From positions 2,248,001 through 2,312,000 of the forward strand of contig NZ_CP049241.1 in the NCBI RefSeq assembly GCF_011046245.1: a stretch of DNA of 64,000 nucleotides. The letters are read 5' to 3'. This document shows positions 60,828 to 64,000 of the stretch, piece after piece (the first letter of the stretch is position 1; every line of letters starts with the position of its first letter). Under the pieces are notes generated by a model. That model was not told the origin of the DNA, did no database searches, and saw only the letters and a program-made list of their open reading frames with translations. The DNA comes from Allorhizobium pseudoryzae (GTDB lineage: Bacteria; Pseudomonadota; Alphaproteobacteria; Rhizobiales; Rhizobiaceae). Both the position numbers and the translations under genes were made by a program.

Positions 60828-61763
60828 TCATTCGACGCCGAGCGCTTCCGCCGAGATCCAGAACACCGCATCCTGCGATTGCGCCGTCTCTATCCAGGAA
60901 AATTCCAGGTGCGGGAATTCTTCTTCCAGGATCTCGCGGCCCGAGCCGATCTCGCAGAGCAGACCGCCGCCGGCATTCAGGAACCGCGGTGCGTCGGAGA
61001 GGATGCGGCGCACCAGATCCAGCCCATCCTCGCCGCCGTCATGGGCGATCCGCGGTTCGGCCTGGTATTCCGGCGGATAGCCTTCGAGTGCGGCGTGATC
61101 GACATAGGGCGGATTGGTGATGATGAGGTCGTAGGTCCGGCCTTCCAGCGGGGCAAACAGATCGCCCTCCAGCAGCTCCACCTGGTCTTCCACCTCGTGC
61201 GCTTCCACGTTGATGGCAGCCACCTGTAGCGCATCGGCGGAGAGATCCACGGCATCGACCCGCGCATTGGGGAAAAACTTTGCCGCAAGCACCGCAAGGC
61301 ACCCGGAGCCGGTGCAGATATCGACCGCACTTTCCACCAGCATGGGTTCCGGCAGGAAGGACGAACCGTTCTCGTTCAGATATTCGGCAAACAGGATCTC
61401 GCCGATATGCGAGCGCGGCACGATGACCCGCTCGTCCACATGGAATCGCACGCCCTGGATATAGGAGCGGCCGGTGAGATAGGCGGACGGCTTGCGGCTC
61501 GTCACGCGCCTCTCGATACGCTCGGCGAGCATCCGGCGCTCGTCGTGCAGGAGTTTGGCATCCAAAAAGGGATCGAGCACGTCGATCGGCAGTTCAAGCG
61601 AATCGAGGATCAGGAAGGCGGCGTCGTCGCTGGCCGTATCGGTGCCGTGGCCATAGCTCAGTTCCGCTGCGTTGAAGCGCGAGATCGCATACCGCCAGTA
61701 ATCGCGCACGGTGGCGAGTTCCGCAATGACGGCAGTCTGGTGGATGATCTCGGTCTGGTTCAT
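60828..61763 (-). CDS. prmB: 50S ribosomal protein L3 glutamine methyltransferase
   Basis: A 311-residue SAM-dependent methyltransferase that modifies a glutamine of ribosomal protein L3. The N-terminal helical domain carries RDYWRYAISRFNAAELSYGHGTD, typical of PrmB and not of PrmC. The SAM motif is DICTGSGCLAVLAAKFFP and the catalytic motif is NPPYVD. GAGAGG stands 6 bp before the ATG at 61763. It is divergent from the pseudouridine synthase gene, with 82 bp between. Confidence 0.95.
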   Translation of the reverse strand: MNQTEIIHQTAVIAELATVRDYWRYAISRFNAAELSYGHGTDTASDDAAFLILDSLELPIDVLDPFLDAKLLHDERRMLAERIERRVTSRKPSAYLTGRSYIQGVRFHVDERVIVPRSHIGEILFAEYLNENGSSFLPEPMLVESAVDICTGSGCLAVLAAKFFPNARVDAVDLSADALQVAAINVEAHEVEDQVELLEGDLFAPLEGRTYDLIITNPPYVDHAALEGYPPEYQAEPRIAHDGGEDGLDLVRRILSDAPRFLNAGGGLLCEIGSGREILEEEFPHLEFSWIETAQSQDAVFWISAEALGVE

Positions 61764-61845
61764 GGGGGGCCTCTCTTCCAAACGGTCCGGCTCTGCTTTA
61801 TGGGCAAAGCATGTTTTGGGCAACGGGGTCCGGTCTCAGATCAGC

Positions 61846-62655
61846 ATGGTGAAAAACAGCCGAAACCGCCCGCCCTCCAGACCGGCCAAGGCGCCGGATG
61901 CCCGCCGTGGCAGGCAGGCCCAGCCTCGACAGGCCGAGACGGGCAAGCGCGCCACCCTGCCGCGGGCGCTCTCCAAGCTCGGCTTCTGCTCGCGCGGCGA
62001 GGCGCAGGTGCTGATCGCGGAAGGCAGGGTGCGCCTCGGCAGCCGTCTCGTGACCGATCCGGAGACCTGGGTGGATCTTGCGGCAGACGTCATCTTCGTG
62101 GATGGCAAACGGGTCGCGGCGGAAAAGCGGCTCTACCTGATGCTGAACAAGCCGCGCGGGCTCGTCACCACACGGCATGATCCGCAAGGCCGCCCCACCG
62201 TCTTCGACTGCCTGCAGCAAGTGGACGCCACGCACCTCTCCGCCGTCGGGCGGCTGGACAAGGCGAGCGAAGGCCTGCTGCTCTTTACCAACGACACCGA
62301 TTTCGCCAACCGCCTGATGGACCCGAAAACCCATGTGGCAAAAACCTATCACGTGCAGGTGGAGGGGCAGGTGGACCCGGAGACGCTTGCCCGCCTTGCC
62401 GCCGGCGTCGAACACAAGGGCGAATTCCTGAGTGCCGAGCGCGTGACCCTGATCCGCGAGGGCGAGAAGAACAGCTGGCTGGAATTCGTGCTGACCGAAG
62501 GCAAAAACCGCCAGATCCGCCGCATGCTGGAGGTGGAGGGCATCCCCGTGCTGCGCCTCATCCGTATCGCCATCGGCCGCCTGGAACTGGGGACGCTGGA
62601 AAAGGGCGCGGTGCGGGAACTGACGGAGGCGGAGCTGCGGGGGCTCGGGGGGTAA
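61846..62655 (+). CDS. RsuA/RluB/RluE/RluF-family rRNA pseudouridine synthase
   Basis: A 269-residue pseudouridine synthase. A basic, Arg/Pro-rich N-terminus of about 40 residues leads to an S4 RNA-binding domain (LPRALSKLGFCSRGEAQVLI). The catalytic domain has GRLDKASEGLLLFTND with the nucleophilic Asp, and a C-terminal EGKNRQIRRMLEVEG. The family modifies specific uridines in 16S or 23S rRNA; the exact target (RluB-, RluE- or RluF-like) is not decidable here. The ribosome-binding site at the ATG at 61846 is weak. Confidence 0.92.
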   Translation: MVKNSRNRPPSRPAKAPDARRGRQAQPRQAETGKRATLPRALSKLGFCSRGEAQVLIAEGRVRLGSRLVTDPETWVDLAADVIFVDGKRVAAEKRLYLMLNKPRGLVTTRHDPQGRPTVFDCLQQVDATHLSAVGRLDKASEGLLLFTNDTDFANRLMDPKTHVAKTYHVQVEGQVDPETLARLAAGVEHKGEFLSAERVTLIREGEKNSWLEFVLTEGKNRQIRRMLEVEGIPVLRLIRIAIGRLELGTLEKGAVRELTEAELRGLGG

Positions 62656-62680
62656 CAAGTCTAGATCAAGCGCCGATTAA

Positions 62681-62717
62681 CCTTGCAATTCTGGAACTGT
62701 TCTCCATAATTGCAAGG
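62681..62717 (+). promoter_or_regulatory. Palindrome-embedded promoter of the DUF4143 ATPase gene
   Basis: CCTTGCAATT (62681-62690) and AATTGCAAGG (62708-62717) are perfect 10-bp inverted repeats with a 17-base spacer, ending exactly at the ATG. Within it, TTGCAA (62683-62688) and CATAAT (62705-62710) resemble -35 and -10 elements 16 bp apart, so the start site would fall on or next to the start codon. Confidence 0.65.
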
Positions 62718-63887
62718 ATGATACCGCGACGAAAATCCGCCGAACTGTTCGCCCTGCTGGACAGCAATCCTGCTGTGGTGCTGCTCGGCCCGCGGCAGGT
62801 CGGGAAAACGACCTTGGCTCTCGACATTGCAGAGCAACGTCCCTCCATTTATCTCGACTTGGAATCCGATGCAGATCGTGCAAAGCTCGCGGAGCCCGAA
62901 CTCTATCTCACCGGGCATGAGGACAAGCTCGTCATACTTGACGAAGTGCATCGTGCGCAGGGTTTGTTTCTGAATCTGCGTGGCCTGATCGATAAAGGGC
63001 GCCGGAAGGGTTTGCGCAGCGGTCGCTTCCTGCTGCTGGGATCGGCGTCCATGGATCTCCTGAAACAGTCCGGGGAGAGCCTCGCTGGACGGATCGCTTA
63101 TTTGGAACTAACTCCGATCCATGGCCTCGAAGTTGCGCCCGATGATCTCAACCAGCTTTGGGTGCGAGGCGGTTTTCCGGACAGTCTGTTGGCCGGGACC
63201 GATTCGATCAGCCAACGCTGGCGCATCGATTTCATCCGTACCTATCTGGAACGCGATATTCCGCTGCTCGGCCCGCGTATTGCGGCGGAGACACTGCGCC
63301 GCTTCTGGACGATGCTCGCCCATCATCAGTCCGCTCTCCTCAATGCAGCGGAACTTGCGCGCTCCCTCGGTGTGGACGGCAAGACGGTGGCCGCCTATCT
63401 CGATTTGATGGTCGACCTGCTTCTGGTGCGTCGGCTGGAACCCTGGCACAGCAATGCCGGCAAGCGGCTGGTCAAGGCACCACGGGTGTATGTGCGCGAT
63501 ACAGGTCTGCTCCACAGCCTGCTCGGTCTGACAACTATTGAGGATGTTCTGGGCCATCCTGTTGCGGGGGCAAGTTGGGAAGGCTTCGTCATCGAAACCC
63601 TTCATGCGGTTATGCCTGAGGGCGCGCGTCCCCACTTCTATCGCAGTTCGGCCGGTGCGGAAGTTGATCTCGTCATTACACTGCCTGGCGGTGGTCGATG
63701 GGCGATCGAGATCAAGAGAAGCCTTGCGCCGACGGTCGAACGCGGTTTCCACCACGCCTGCCTCGATCTGCAGCCGGACCGCCGCATCGTCGTCTACCCC
63801 GGACGCGAGGCCTATCCTCTCGGCAATGGCATCGAGGTGCTTTCATTGCCGGAACTTGGGGTACAGCTTGCATGGAATGGGAGGTGA
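62718..63887 (+). CDS. AAA ATPase with DUF4143 domain
   Basis: A 389-residue protein with an N-terminal AAA-type ATPase (Walker A GPRQVGKTT at 24-32, Walker B KLVILDEVHRAQG, sensor-like LLLGSASMD) and a C-terminal DUF4143 domain of the PD-(D/E)XK-like kind, with SSAGAEVDLVITLPGG and AIEIKRSLAP resembling the ExK nuclease core. A winged-helix-like segment (NAAELARSLGVDGKTVAAYLDLM) lies between. The family is widespread, horizontally mobile and of unknown function. No partner gene is visible. The upstream palindrome and probable leaderless start are unusual. Confidence 0.88.
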   Translation: MIPRRKSAELFALLDSNPAVVLLGPRQVGKTTLALDIAEQRPSIYLDLESDADRAKLAEPELYLTGHEDKLVILDEVHRAQGLFLNLRGLIDKGRRKGLRSGRFLLLGSASMDLLKQSGESLAGRIAYLELTPIHGLEVAPDDLNQLWVRGGFPDSLLAGTDSISQRWRIDFIRTYLERDIPLLGPRIAAETLRRFWTMLAHHQSALLNAAELARSLGVDGKTVAAYLDLMVDLLLVRRLEPWHSNAGKRLVKAPRVYVRDTGLLHSLLGLTTIEDVLGHPVAGASWEGFVIETLHAVMPEGARPHFYRSSAGAEVDLVITLPGGGRWAIEIKRSLAPTVERGFHHACLDLQPDRRIVVYPGREAYPLGNGIEVLSLPELGVQLAWNGR

Positions 63888-64000
63888 GGTATGTCGAAGC
63901 TGTGCACGCACAGAGGCTAAAGCGTGTCGCATTTATTTTGCCTCATATCCTGCTGCGCGGAAAAAGTTTCTGCATTCGGTGACGGAGAAGAGGCTGATGA
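63888..64000. other. Right-edge non-coding sequence
   Basis: The last 113 bases after the ATPase gene contain no recognisable gene or terminator. A new gene might begin just beyond the edge. Confidence 0.4.

Noticed and set aside
1..64000. tRNA, rRNA, CRISPR array, insertion sequence or prophage
   Set aside because: I read through for T-loop motifs, regularly spaced repeats, transposase motifs and phage structural genes and saw none; a covariance-model scan would be needed to exclude a divergent RNA gene.

Overview
The window reads as a stretch of main-replicon DNA from an alphaproteobacterium of the family Rhizobiaceae (Rhizobium/Agrobacterium/Ensifer group). The evidence is the gene content. 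There is a fused anthranilate synthase TrpE(G) preceded by a 14-residue leader peptide ending in WWWAR, a BacA peptide transporter, a ChoXWV choline importer, a bdhA-xdhA operon, a NolR-like ArsR repressor, an Atu4866-family protein and a GH13 alpha-glucosidase of the AglA type. The DNA is GC-rich and densely coded on both strands. The genus cannot be fixed from the sequence alone. I see no tRNA, rRNA, IS element, prophage or CRISPR array; this is mostly core genome with small accessory modules (BrnTA, VapBC, a DUF4143 ATPase).

Layout. 0-6.5 kb: xanthine dehydrogenase small subunit (cut by the left edge) with 3-hydroxybutyrate dehydrogenase, IalB-like protein, GST, luciferase-like monooxygenase, methionine aminopeptidase, BrnT/BrnA. 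6.6-16 kb: MFS transporter, chemoreceptor, BacA, polysaccharide deacetylase-like protein, YfgM-like protein with Der GTPase, glycosyltransferase. 16-24.7 kb: VapBC, KDG kinase, alpha-glucosidase, AraC regulator facing two small genes, M23 peptidase-like protein, adenine deaminase. 24.8-31.7 kb: amino-acid-type binding protein, DCC protein, small secreted protein, NolR-like repressor, HugZ-like protein and choVWX. 31.9-38.4 kb: pseudoazurin behind an FNR-type box, an unknown helical protein with a DUF2333 protein, a PAS protein, a LuxR solo, and a TonB receptor behind an iron-operator-like motif. 38.5-47.2 kb: formate-THF ligase, diguanylate cyclase, extensin-like protein, second chemoreceptor, the trp leader/attenuator and TrpE(G). 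47.2-54 kb: phosphatase, CDF transporter, QueF, DUF2076, HupE/UreJ, ClpP paralogue, two hydrolases. 54-64 kb: a DevBCA-type exporter with a divergent TetR gene and palindromic operator, ArgO/ArgP pair, EAL phosphodiesterase, PrmB, an RsuA-family pseudouridine synthase, and a DUF4143 ATPase whose promoter is embedded in a palindrome.

The best signals are regulatory. The trp leader promoter appears to place its +1 on the ATG of the leader peptide, so that RNA would be leaderless. The DUF4143 ATPase has the same geometry, with promoter elements overlapping a 10-bp inverted repeat. The TetR operator, the FNR-type box upstream of pseudoazurin and the TGA-N9-TCA motif at the TonB receptor are each directly readable. 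Protein-level oddities include an M23 domain with Tyr in place of a zinc-ligand His, a LuxR solo with Cys where acyl-HSL receptors carry the ligand Asp, and a deacetylase domain lacking one metal Asp. I found no clearly new multi-gene defence or biosynthetic system. The least explained loci are the helical protein/DUF2333 pair (32.4-34.4 kb), the AraC/45-aa/Atu4866 cluster (19.6-21.2 kb) and the DUF4143 locus at the right end.
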